Position numbers and translations under genes: made by a program | Notes under the pieces: generated by a model | The model's database searches: none | The model's input: only the letters and a program-made list of their open reading frames with translations | Told to the model about the DNA's origin: nothing | Shown: positions 1 to 6,831 of the stretch, one piece after another | How the letters are laid out: every line of letters begins with the position of its first letter | Numbering within the stretch: position 1 is the stretch's first letter | Assembly: GCA_023412195.1 (NCBI GenBank) | Contig: JAEYNZ010000173.1 | Location: 1-8,643 of the forward strand | Source of the DNA: Bacteroidota bacterium | Lineage (GTDB): Bacteria > Bacteroidota > Bacteroidia > Bacteroidales > Prolixibacteraceae | DNA: 8,643 nucleotides | Direction: 5' to 3'

Positions 1-1
1 C

Positions 2-553
2 CTCAGGATCAAACCTGCAAGTGTTGCCAATCCACGTACTTTGCCCCAGCTAACTCAGCGTGCAAAATTTTTGGTTACTTTAAAATTCTTGCAACCCCTG
101 GGTGATTTCCTGAAACTTGGTTTCAAAAACTACGCTTCAAAGATGTCACCATTCAACAGTGCCATGTCTTTCACCATTCAGAATGCCCTTGCTGGCGATT
201 ATCCTGATTTTATAATCAATTATCAGGGTGCACTGCTGAGTCGTGGTTCTCTGACTGAAGCTGCTAATCCTGGTGCAACCTCACCCGTTGCAGGACAGGT
301 AACATTTAGTTGGGATGATAATTCAGGTGAGGGTGATGCTCAGGCAACTGACAAAGCACTGCTTGTGGTCTATAACCCTGCAAAAGGGCATGCAGTGGTT
401 TCCACTGAGAGTGGCGTAAGAGCAGATGGTGCGCAGAATGTCAGCATTCCTGCAAATTATTCTGCAGATACTGTTCATACCTGGATAGCCTTCCTCTCAG
501 CTGCCGGTCAGGTTTCCAACAGCGTGTATGCAGGCCCAGTTGTGGTAGCATAA
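2..553 (+). CDS. DUF6266 family protein, 5' end outside the window
   Basis: The reading frame is open from base 2 and enters from the left edge, so 183 C-terminal residues are visible and the start is missing. A TTG at 41 is not a credible start because the frame continues upstream and already shows the family's NPRT-x-x-QLTQR-type segment. Other features typical of DUF6266 are the motifs FLQPLGDFLKLGFKNYA, KMSPFNSAMS and YPDF, then a serine/glycine-rich beta-type half with TFSWDDNSGEG and ATDKALLVVYNP, ending SNSVYAGPVVVA. DUF6266 is a family of unknown function found mainly in Bacteroidota. No signal peptide or membrane segment can be judged because the N-terminus is lost. The gene is followed 22 bases later by an intrinsic terminator and converges on a tRNA gene. 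The family call is made from memory of the motifs; the biological role is unknown. Confidence 0.8.
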   Translation, partial: LRIKPASVANPRTLPQLTQRAKFLVTLKFLQPLGDFLKLGFKNYASKMSPFNSAMSFTIQNALAGDYPDFIINYQGALLSRGSLTEAANPGATSPVAGQVTFSWDDNSGEGDAQATDKALLVVYNPAKGHAVVSTESGVRADGAQNVSIPANYSADTVHTWIAFLSAAGQVSNSVYAGPVVVA

Positions 554-575
554 TCTCAAAATGTTAGTATAGAAA

Positions 576-603
576 ACCGTCTGAAGTTCAGGCGGTTTTT
601 TTT
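576..603 (+). terminator. Intrinsic terminator of the DUF6266 gene
   Basis: An 8-bp stem, ACCGTCTG (576-583) with CAGGCGGT (589-596), contains one G-T pair. It closes a 5-base loop AAGTT and runs straight into an uninterrupted T tract (596-603). It lies 22 bases after the TAA of the DUF6266 gene, which is the expected position. Confidence 0.85.
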
Positions 604-632
604 GTGCTTTGTTGTTATTCTCCCCCCAAAAT

Positions 633-652
633 GTATGTATCTCGTATGTATC
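633..652. repeat. Short direct repeat GTATGTATC x2
   Basis: The 9-base word GTATGTATC occurs at 633-641 and again at 644-652, separated by TC, giving an 11-base period. It lies between the two facing terminators. It is too short to assign to a repeat family and may be slippage or chance. Confidence 0.4.
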
Positions 653-692
653 AAAAGAAATGAGACAGTTACTTTATCTTGTAACTGCCTCA
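652..692 (-). terminator. Intrinsic terminator of the tRNA-Met gene
   Basis: Read on the minus strand, TGAGGCAGTTAC (692-681) pairs with GTAACTGTCTCA (672-661). This gives 12 positions with one mismatch around an 8-base loop, followed by the T-rich run TTTCTTTT (660-653). It begins 9 bases after the mature 3' end of the tRNA. The T run lies on the minus-strand side, so it serves the tRNA rather than the DUF6266 gene. Confidence 0.7.
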
Positions 693-700
693 TCTTCAAG

Positions 701-774
701 TAGCGAGAGGCGGGCATGATCCGCCGACCTCGTGATTATGAATCACGCGCTCTAACCAGCTGAGCTACCTCGCC
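701..774 (-). tRNA. tRNA-Met (anticodon CAT), probably elongator
   Basis: Read on the minus strand, all four arms fold in 74 bases. The acceptor GGCGAGG pairs with TCTCGCT, with G-U at pairs 1-72 and 7-66. The D stem is GCTC/GAGC. The anticodon stem CGTGA/TCACG holds the loop TTCATAA, giving anticodon CAT. The T stem is GGCGG/CCGCC, and the discriminator base is A (701). CCA is not encoded; the next bases are CTT. The anticodon stem lacks the GGG/CCC pairs of initiator tRNA, so this is not the initiator. A lysidine-modified isoleucine tRNA with a CAT anticodon cannot be fully excluded. The T-loop is ATCATGC, with A at position 54 and T at 58 in place of the usual T and A. Confidence 0.92.
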
Positions 775-849
775 ATTATTTCAGTCAATCAAAGTTATGC
801 AGGTAAATCTACATTGTGTTCCTTCTTTCATGCCTTGAAAAACGAGGTG

Positions 850-877
850 CAAATATAATATTTATTTTTTTTAGCAA
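850..877 (-). promoter_or_regulatory. Putative Bacteroidota-type promoter for the tRNA gene
   Basis: On the minus strand, TATATTTG (857-850) fits the phylum -7 consensus TAnnTTTG. A TTG (877-875) lies 17 bases upstream of it, within the range reported for the -33 element. Transcription would begin near 843-845 and give a leader of about 70 bases before the tRNA at 774. The assignment is by consensus only. Confidence 0.5.
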
Positions 878-926
878 TCGCCCGCCGTAAAAAAAATACT
901 TAAAATTAATAGTAGTCAATTTTTAG

Positions 927-960
927 TTGTTGTTTCTTAAAAACAGAATAGCTATATTGC
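927..960 (+). promoter_or_regulatory. Weak promoter candidate for the START-like gene
   Basis: TTGTTG (927-932) and TATATTGC (953-960) resemble the Bacteroidota -33 and -7 elements with a 20-base spacer. The -7 box is imperfect because its TTTG is reduced to TTGC. It would give a leader of only about 8 bases before the ATG at 974. Another promoter in the AT-rich stretch 880-950 is possible. Confidence 0.25.
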
Positions 961-973
961 CAAAAAACTGAAC

Positions 974-1351
974 ATGACTGAGAAGATAAAAGTACAATTT
1001 GAATATGTAATAAACTGTTCCCCAAAGGTTTTATATAACCGCCTCAGTTCGGCTTCGGGCCTTGCCGAGTGGTTTGCCGATGATGTGCGCGTTAGGGGAA
1101 ACCGGTTTACTTTTGTATGGGACAACACGGAACAGGTGGCCGAAATGACGGTCAGGAAAGAAAACCGGCTCGTCAGGTTTAATTGGCTGGAGAATGAAGG
1201 AAGCTACTTTGAATTCAAAATATCACAGGACGAACTTACAGGTGATGTATCACTGATAGTGGTTGATTTTACATATGAAGATGAAATGGAAGAATCACGT
1301 GACCTTTGGAATAGCCAGATCATCGATTTGAAACGTGTGCTTGGATCATAA
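974..1351 (+). CDS. START-like (AHSA1-related) domain protein
   Basis: This 125-residue cytosolic protein has no signal peptide or membrane segment. The layout is that of a small START/Bet v 1-like helix-grip fold. An N-terminal beta strand (about 5-14) leads to a helix with the AHSA1-like motif GLAEWFADDV (29-38). Alternating strands follow, including FTFVWD (45-50), AEMTV (56-60) and SLIVVDFTY (93-101), and a long C-terminal helix runs from about 104 to 123. It matches the short START-like proteins widespread in Bacteroidota, whose ligand and role are not established; relatives bind hydrophobic ligands or chaperones. The ATG at 974 is the only sensible start, and no Shine-Dalgarno sequence is evident, as is usual in this phylum. 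The gene sits 121 bases before the LptF-type permease, which seems to have its own promoter, so co-function is only a suggestion. Confidence 0.85.
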   Translation: MTEKIKVQFEYVINCSPKVLYNRLSSASGLAEWFADDVRVRGNRFTFVWDNTEQVAEMTVRKENRLVRFNWLENEGSYFEFKISQDELTGDVSLIVVDFTYEDEMEESRDLWNSQIIDLKRVLGS

Positions 1352-1414
1352 CTGTCTGCCTGTACGTAAACTAAAGAATAAATAACGCCCTCTTCAATAC
1401 CTTCTTAACCTTTT

Positions 1415-1450
1415 TTTGCTTTATATTTCACTTAAATTAAACTAGTTTTG
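1415..1450 (+). promoter_or_regulatory. Putative promoter of the lptF-glycosyltransferase operon
   Basis: TAGTTTTG (1443-1450) is a perfect match to TAnnTTTG. TTTG (1415-1418), at the end of a T run, is the nearest -33 candidate, but the 24-base spacer is longer than the usual 19-21 or so. Transcription would begin about 1456, giving a leader of about 16 bases before the ATG at 1473. Confidence 0.45.
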
Positions 1451-1472
1451 CACTTGTTCAAAAGAACAGTCG

Positions 1473-3014
1473 ATGAAAAGGTTACACTGGTATATCATTA
1501 AATCGTTCCTGGGGCCATTTTTTATGACCTTTTTTATTGTCGTATTTGTGCTGCTGATGCAGTTCCTGTGGAAATACGTCGATGACCTGGTTGGCAAGGG
1601 GCTTGATATCAGCCTGCTAGGGGAAATGATGTTTTATGCCACCTTTGGCCTGCTGCCCTATGCTTTCCCCCTGGCCATGCTGCTGGCTTCCATCATGACT
1701 TTCGGCTCCCTCGGAGAAGACTATGAACTGCTTGCCATGAAATCTTCAGGCATTTCACTCTTCCGTATTATGAAGCCCCTTTTCATTATTGCAATCCTGA
1801 TTACTGCTACCGCATTCTATTTTGCCAATTATGTCCTTCCGCATACGAACCTCCGGTTTACAACACTCCTGTGGAGCGTAAAGGAGCAACGCCCTGAACT
1901 GATTCTGCAACAGGGTGTATTTACGAACGAAATTGACGGCTACAGCATACGTATCGGCAATAAGGATAAAAAAACAAATATGCTGTATGATCTTCTTATA
2001 TATGACCATACTGATAACAAATCAAATGAAAGTGTGACCGTCGCCGACTCAGGTTATCTTCGGATCACGGAGGATAAGAAATTCATGGTGCTTAACCTTT
2101 ACGATGGTGTAAACTACCGGGAGGGAGGCTCCCAAAACAGGAGAAGCCGCGAAACATACCCTTTCAGACGTGATAATTTTGAAGAACAGACAATCAGGGT
2201 GAAGGTGCAGAACTTTGAATTTAACCGGCGCGACGAAAATATTTTCCGCAATTCATTCAGGATGCTGAGAATTGACCAGCTCCGGTTCATGGAAGATTCA
2301 CTTGGTACCGACTACAGGATGCGGCTGCGCAATTACCTGCTTCAGATCAGGCTGAACTCTCCTGTGAATCGAAAAATGGTAAATTATACGGCTACCCATG
2401 ATTCCCTAAAACAGGAAGTGAATATCACTCCCGATTCCCTTTTTAATTTCGATGAGTTTTTTATGAAGCAGGATAAATGGGTGAAAGCCGAAATGGTTCA
2501 GGCTGCGCTTTCTGAAGCACGGAACAACGTGCAGACCCTTAATATGTACGATGATGAATTATATAACCGGAAGAAAAACCTGAATAAATATACCATGGAA
2601 AGGCATAGGAAATATACACTTTCCATTGCAGTGCTGATCTTTTTCTTTATTGGTGCACCTTTAGGTGCTATTATCAGAAAAGGTGGATTGGGAATGCCTG
2701 TCGTTATTTCAATTTTGCTTTTTATTGCCTATTATATTGTGTCGATGACCGGAGAAAAATCGGCCCGTGAAGATGTGTGGGATATGTTTACCGGAATGTG
2801 GTTTTCATCACTCATTTTCCTTCCGATCGGAATCTGGCTGTCATACAAGGCTGCAACCGATGCTGCCCTGATGAGCGCTGAAACTTACAGGAAGATTTAC
2901 GATAAACTTAGAGTTGATAAATTCGGACACCTCTTCAGGCAAAAAACTAAAAATCAACAGGAAAGTATGGTTGATTATAAGCCTTCTGAATCTGAACTAA
3001 TGAATAGATCATGA
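1473..3014 (+). CDS. LptF/LptG family permease (YjgP/YjgQ-type LPS export protein)
   Basis: This 513-residue inner-membrane protein belongs to the LptF/LptG family. In the Lpt machine these permeases pair with the ATPase LptB to extract LPS from the inner membrane and pass it to the periplasmic bridge. Six membrane segments are visible: about 13-33, 53-73, 101-121, 381-400, 408-425 and 441-459. This is the family 3+3 arrangement. The cytosolic loop GSLGEDYELLAMKSSGIS (78-95) is the conserved LptB-contacting region. FIGAPLGAIIRKGG (392-405) is the conserved C-terminal signature. Between the two membrane halves lies a large, probably periplasmic region (about 122-380). It begins with the jellyroll-type strands of the family and extends into a charged, helix-rich part (about 255-380). 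At 513 residues it is much longer than E. coli LptF or LptG (about 360), as is often seen in this phylum. Its TGA overlaps the ATG of the next gene. LptF and LptG cannot be told apart here, so no symbol is given. Confidence 0.93.
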   Translation: MKRLHWYIIKSFLGPFFMTFFIVVFVLLMQFLWKYVDDLVGKGLDISLLGEMMFYATFGLLPYAFPLAMLLASIMTFGSLGEDYELLAMKSSGISLFRIMKPLFIIAILITATAFYFANYVLPHTNLRFTTLLWSVKEQRPELILQQGVFTNEIDGYSIRIGNKDKKTNMLYDLLIYDHTDNKSNESVTVADSGYLRITEDKKFMVLNLYDGVNYREGGSQNRRSRETYPFRRDNFEEQTIRVKVQNFEFNRRDENIFRNSFRMLRIDQLRFMEDSLGTDYRMRLRNYLLQIRLNSPVNRKMVNYTATHDSLKQEVNITPDSLFNFDEFFMKQDKWVKAEMVQAALSEARNNVQTLNMYDDELYNRKKNLNKYTMERHRKYTLSIAVLIFFFIGAPLGAIIRKGGLGMPVVISILLFIAYYIVSMTGEKSAREDVWDMFTGMWFSSLIFLPIGIWLSYKAATDAALMSAETYRKIYDKLRVDKFGHLFRQKTKNQQESMVDYKPSESELMNRS

Positions 3015-4213
3015 AGATTCTGCAGGTAACTAATAAAGTCCCATACCCTACAAACGATGGCGGAGCCATTGCCTGCATGAACCTTACTTCAGGTTTTTCA
3101 CTCCTTGGACACGAAGTGACAGTGCTTGCAATGAACACGCTAAAGCATCATACCGATATTTCGGAAATTCCTGAATCCGTGAAGGACTGGGCGGACTTCC
3201 GGCTTATAGATGTGCCTGCTCCTGTTTCTCTGTTTGCAGCTGCTGTAAATCTGTTCACTTCAGGGAAACCATATAATGCCGTCAGATTTATTTCCCAGTC
3301 ATTTGCTGCAGGTCTAAGGCAGCTTCTGATTGAGAAGCAGTTTGATATCATACAACTTGAAGGACTGTATGTATGTCCTTATATTCCCGTTATCAGAAAG
3401 CACACGGATTCTTTGATTGTTTACAGAGCTCATAACATTGAGCATGAAATATGGGAACGGTCTGCATTGCTTTCAAAAGGGTTTAAAAAATTTTACCTGA
3501 AGGAACTTGCAAGAAGAATAAAAAAATTTGAAAAAAGCTGCCTGAACCAGTATGATTTGCTGGTGCCTATCACTGAACGCGATGGGATTATCCTCGACAG
3601 CCTTGGCAATACAAAACCCCGGCATGTTTCCCCAACAGGTATCGATACCAGGGAACTTATACCTCATGCAAAAAATCTCGAACATCCGTCACTGTTTCAT
3701 ATAGGTTCTCTTGAATGGGCGCCAAACCAGGAAGGCCTGATCTGGTTTATTGATAAGTGCTGGCCAAAAATAAACCAGAAGTTCCCAGACCTGAAATTTT
3801 ATATTGCCGGACGACAAGCCCCCGACTGGCTGATCAGAAGGTTTAATGCTCCCAATATCATTTTCCTTGGTGAAGTACCCGATGCATATCAGTTGATAAA
3901 TTCCAAATCGATTATGGTTGTTCCACTTTTCTCCGGCAGTGGTATGCGTATTAAAATTATTGAGGGAATGGCACTGGGAAAACCTATTGTTACCACTCCA
4001 ATAGGAACGGAAGGTATCTCAACTGAAAGCGGAAAGAATATCCTTATTGCGGAAGGAGAAAATGATTTTGTCTCAGAGATTGAACGCCTGGTCACTGATG
4101 AAGAACTTTTCCATTCCATTTCACGGAATGCAATTGAATATATCCACGAAAAATTTGATAACTTAGCACTTGCCGATGCTTTAAGCGGATTTTATAAAAA
4201 GCATATTGAATGA
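3011..4213 (+). CDS. Glycosyltransferase, GT4-like (GT-B fold)
   Basis: This 400-residue protein has two Rossmann-like halves and no membrane segment, so it probably acts on the cytosolic face of the inner membrane. The N-terminal acceptor domain begins MKILQVTNKVPYPTNDGG (1-18), with the family's G-G loop, and contains FDIIQLEGLY (111-120) and VYRAHNIEHEIWER (137-150). The C-terminal nucleotide-sugar domain starts near 225 and contains FHIGSLEWAPNQEG (229-242), DLKFYIAGR (260-268) and the donor-site segment SGSGMRIKIIEGMALGKP (308-325). Glu318 is the second Glu of the E-x7-E signature; Ser310 replaces the first. This replacement is common in the G-S-G-x-R-x-K-I-x-E subgroup, so the enzyme is probably active. 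Sugar donor and acceptor cannot be predicted. ATGA overlaps at both ends imply translational coupling to the permease and to the next transferase. Confidence 0.92.
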   Translation: MKILQVTNKVPYPTNDGGAIACMNLTSGFSLLGHEVTVLAMNTLKHHTDISEIPESVKDWADFRLIDVPAPVSLFAAAVNLFTSGKPYNAVRFISQSFAAGLRQLLIEKQFDIIQLEGLYVCPYIPVIRKHTDSLIVYRAHNIEHEIWERSALLSKGFKKFYLKELARRIKKFEKSCLNQYDLLVPITERDGIILDSLGNTKPRHVSPTGIDTRELIPHAKNLEHPSLFHIGSLEWAPNQEGLIWFIDKCWPKINQKFPDLKFYIAGRQAPDWLIRRFNAPNIIFLGEVPDAYQLINSKSIMVVPLFSGSGMRIKIIEGMALGKPIVTTPIGTEGISTESGKNILIAEGENDFVSEIERLVTDEELFHSISRNAIEYIHEKFDNLALADALSGFYKKHIE

Positions 4214-5391
4214 TTCTGAAACTACTATTCTGGATATTCCTAATCATCCTGATCTATACCTATGCCGGATACCCGCTGCTGCTTTTTGCAATTACCCGCA
4301 TCAGAAAAATTTTCAGGCCGGCAACAAAGAATCATACACCTTTTTATGAACCCAATGTTTGCCTTTTTGTAACTGCCTACAATGAAAGGGACTTTATCCG
4401 GCAGAAAGTCGGTAACTCACTTCAACTTGATTATCCCAGGGAAAAGGTTCAATACCTTTGGATTACTGATGGATCAAATGACGGAACACCTGACTTGTTA
4501 AAGGAATACCCGCATAATGAAGTTTATCATCAACCGGAAAGAAGGGGGAAGATGCATGCTATGAACCGGGGGATGACATTTGTGAATGCACCTGTTGTCA
4601 TTTTTTCAGATACAAATACCATCCTCAACAAAGATGCCATCCGGCAGATTATTGCCTGCTTCAGCGACCCCAAAACAGGTTGTGTGGCTGGAGAAAAGCG
4701 CATCGTGGAACATTCTGCTGATGTGGCTGCTGCTGCAGGTGAAGGTCTCTACTGGAGATTTGAATCGTGGATCAAGCAAATGGATGCAGAGATTAACTCC
4801 GCGGTGGGAGCCGTTGGAGAGCTGTTTGCAATCCGGCGCGAACTCTTTGAAGAGGTTGAACCTGATACAATTCTGGATGATTTTATTATTTCACTTCGCA
4901 TTGCCCAAAAAGGATACAAAATAGCATACACACCCAATGCTTATGCCGAAGAGTCGGCTTCACTCAATGTGGAGGAAGAACTGAAACGTAAAATCAGGAT
5001 TGCTGCGGGAGGTATCCAAAGCCTGTCACGGCTGAAGCATCTTCTGAATCCATTCCGGTACGGAATTCTTTCATGGCAGTTTTTCTCTCATAAAGTCCTT
5101 AGATGGACACTTGCACCCGTTTCCCTGTTCCTGTTGCTGCCTGTTAATCTTTTCATTGTATTAAAGGGTGGGGAAGCCTTCTTTAGCTTTTTTTTATACC
5201 TGCAACTGTTTTCTTACCTTCTCGCATTTATTGGCTGGAAACTCGAGAACCGTATGCTCAGGATGAAGCTTCTTTTTATTCCCTTTTATTTTGTCTTCAT
5301 ACATTATGCATCCATCCTGGGAATTTTTAGGTATATTAGGGGAAAACAGAGTGTAAAATGGGAAAAATCAAGAAGGGCTGGGCAGACATAA
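4210..5391 (+). CDS. Membrane-bound glycosyltransferase family 2 protein
   Basis: This 393-residue inner-membrane enzyme has one N-terminal membrane helix (about 5-28), a cytosolic GT-A catalytic domain (about 47-275) and three C-terminal hydrophobic segments (about 300-319, 322-343 and 353-373). It thus has the layout of processive or cellulose-synthase-like GT2 enzymes. Visible catalytic motifs are VTAYNER (54-60), the nucleotide-binding Asp in ITDGSNDGT (85-93, Asp87), SDTN (133-136) in the place of DxD, the acceptor-site loop GAVGELFAIRR (200-210), and LDDF (222-225) holding the general-base Asp. RKIRIAAGG (260-268) takes the place of the QxxRW motif. The product may be a polysaccharide or a single sugar added to a lipid carrier; the sequence does not say which. 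The start ATG overlaps the stop of the GT4 gene. No terminator is obvious downstream. Confidence 0.92.
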   Translation: MILKLLFWIFLIILIYTYAGYPLLLFAITRIRKIFRPATKNHTPFYEPNVCLFVTAYNERDFIRQKVGNSLQLDYPREKVQYLWITDGSNDGTPDLLKEYPHNEVYHQPERRGKMHAMNRGMTFVNAPVVIFSDTNTILNKDAIRQIIACFSDPKTGCVAGEKRIVEHSADVAAAAGEGLYWRFESWIKQMDAEINSAVGAVGELFAIRRELFEEVEPDTILDDFIISLRIAQKGYKIAYTPNAYAEESASLNVEEELKRKIRIAAGGIQSLSRLKHLLNPFRYGILSWQFFSHKVLRWTLAPVSLFLLLPVNLFIVLKGGEAFFSFFLYLQLFSYLLAFIGWKLENRMLRMKLLFIPFYFVFIHYASILGIFRYIRGKQSVKWEKSRRAGQT

Positions 5392-5477
5392 TCAATTCTA
5401 TGCTATCAGAGCCATCAGCTATTCCTTAATGGTGGAGAAATATTGCCCCACAGCTTCCATTCAGGGTTCATGGTTTT

Positions 5478-5514
5478 TTTGGAGGGTTAATATCGATTAT
5501 TTGTTGTAATTTTG
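5478..5514 (+). promoter_or_regulatory. Putative ribBA promoter
   Basis: TAATTTTG (5507-5514) fits TAnnTTTG exactly. TTTG (5478-5481), at the end of a T7 run, is the nearest -33 candidate but with a long 25-base spacer. The expected transcript start is near 5520, upstream of the ATGs at 5530 and 5539. No FMN riboswitch fold could be recognised in the 120-base gap before the gene. Confidence 0.5.
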
Positions 5515-5538
5515 CCCCTTATTAAAAGTATGAGGAGC

Positions 5539-6765
5539 ATGACAGACATAAAGCTGAACACGATACCCGAGGCAATCGCAGCAATTAAAAGAGGAGAGCT
5601 TGTGATTGTTGTTGACGATGAAGACCGGGAGAATGAAGGAGATTTTATCGTGGCTTCAGAACTTGTGACCCCGGAAATTATCAATTTCATGACGATCCAT
5701 GGCAGAGGACTTATATGCGTTGCCCTTACAGAAAAACGTTGTGAAGAACTAAATCTCGACCTGATGGTAGGCCAAAATACTTCCATGCATGAAACCCAGT
5801 TCACAGTATCGGTGGATGCAATTGGTCCGGGTGTTAGTACCGGTATCTCTGCCCACGACAGGGCTACTACGATTAAATTGCTTGTCGGGCAGGATACAAA
5901 ACCAGAACAGCTGGCCCGGCCGGGCCATATTTTTCCTTTAAAAGCAAAAAACAGGGGCGTACTCCGGCGCAGCGGCCATACAGAAGCTGCAGTCGACCTG
6001 GCCCGGCTTGCTGGACTCTATCCCTCGGGAGTGCTTGTGGAAATTATGAATGATGACGGAACGATGGCTCGTCTCCCTCAATTAATGGTGCTGGCCAGGA
6101 AGTTCGACCTCAAGATTGTTTCTATAAAAGACCTCATATCTTTCCTGTTTCAAAGTGAAAGCCTTATTGAAAGAGGTGAAGAAGTATTTCTCCCTACACA
6201 TTACGGGGGGTTCAGGATAATTCCTTTCCGTCAGAAATCGAATGGTGCAGAGCATATAGCCCTGATTAAAGGAACATGGGCTGCAAATGAACCCATACAC
6301 GTAAGGGTTCACTCCTCCTGTATGACTGGCGATGTTTTCGGCTCACTTCGATGTGAATGCGGAGATCAGCTGCATGCTTCAATGGAACTTATAGAAAAGG
6401 AAGGAAAGGGTGTAATCGTCTATATGATGCAGGAAGGAAGAGGAATTGGTCTGCTCAATAAAATTGCTGCCTATAAATTGCAGGACCAGGGGCTTGATAC
6501 AATTGAAGCCAACCTGCACCTGGGCTTCAAAGCCGATGAACGGGATTATGGTGTTGGAGCACAAATTCTCCGAAATTTAGGAGTTACTAAAATGAAGCTT
6601 CTTACAAACAATCCGGTTAAAAGAGTGGGACTTGAAGGTTTTGGACTCGAAGTGGTTGAAATTATTCCAATTGAAATTGAACCCAACGAACACAACCAAA
6701 AATATCTCAAAACCAAACGCGACCGCATGGGGCATCATCTGCGGAATTTTAATTACGATATCTAG
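5539..6765 (+). CDS. ribBA: RibBA: 3,4-dihydroxy-2-butanone 4-phosphate synthase / GTP cyclohydrolase II
   Basis: This 408-residue cytosolic fusion supplies both precursors of riboflavin. The N-terminal RibB domain (about 1-205) converts ribulose 5-phosphate to 3,4-dihydroxy-2-butanone 4-phosphate and formate. It shows the acidic Mg loop VDDEDRENEGDF (25-36) and the substrate motif RRSGHTEAAVDLARLAG (143-159). The C-terminal RibA domain (about 207-403) opens the GTP ring. Its zinc ligands are Cys261, Cys272 and Cys274 (C-x10-C-x-C), with QEGRGIGL (298-305), DERDYGVGA (333-341) and TNNPVKR (356-362). All key motifs in both halves are intact, so both activities are expected. The open frame extends back to a TTG at 5512, but that TTG is part of the -7 box. 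The ATG at 5539 gives the usual family N-terminus MTDIKLNTI; the ATG at 5530 would add three residues. AGGAG at 5533-5537 is too close to 5539 to serve as a normal ribosome site. Confidence 0.96.
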   Translation: MTDIKLNTIPEAIAAIKRGELVIVVDDEDRENEGDFIVASELVTPEIINFMTIHGRGLICVALTEKRCEELNLDLMVGQNTSMHETQFTVSVDAIGPGVSTGISAHDRATTIKLLVGQDTKPEQLARPGHIFPLKAKNRGVLRRSGHTEAAVDLARLAGLYPSGVLVEIMNDDGTMARLPQLMVLARKFDLKIVSIKDLISFLFQSESLIERGEEVFLPTHYGGFRIIPFRQKSNGAEHIALIKGTWAANEPIHVRVHSSCMTGDVFGSLRCECGDQLHASMELIEKEGKGVIVYMMQEGRGIGLLNKIAAYKLQDQGLDTIEANLHLGFKADERDYGVGAQILRNLGVTKMKLLTNNPVKRVGLEGFGLEVVEIIPIEIEPNEHNQKYLKTKRDRMGHHLRNFNYDI

Positions 6766-6808
6766 GATACTGGGTTCAGTTCAGCCACCGGTTATTTTAA
6801 TTTTTGAT

Positions 6809-6816
6809 TAGATTTG
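6809..6816 (+). promoter_or_regulatory. Putative -7 promoter box of the propeller gene
   Basis: TAGATTTG fits TAnnTTTG exactly and lies 15 bases before the ATG at 6832. No good TTTG or TTG is present at the expected distance upstream, so the -33 element is missing or divergent. Confidence 0.4.
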
Positions 6817-6831
6817 TCAAAAACATTTACT

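Noticed and set aside
701..774. tRNA as an integration site for an island carrying the DUF6266 gene
   Set aside because: No second copy of the tRNA 3' segment and no integrase are present in the window.
4586..4924. 112-residue plus-strand open frame inside the GT2 gene
   Set aside because: It lies wholly within the catalytic domain of a well-supported GT2 gene in another frame and shows no recognisable features.
5428..5461. Imperfect hairpin AATGGTGG with CCAC and CCATT after the GT2 gene
   Set aside because: The stem is broken by a bulge and is not followed by a T run at the right distance; it is too weak to call a terminator.
5392..5506. Possible FMN riboswitch before ribBA
   Set aside because: The conserved multi-helix FMN element cannot be seen; the gap is only 120 bases and the promoter lies directly in front of the gene, leaving no room for a leader aptamer.
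6771..6805. Hairpin plus T-rich run after ribBA as a terminator
   Set aside because: Only ACTGG and CCGGT at the base can pair (with one T-G), the interior does not fold well, and the T run is interrupted by A residues.
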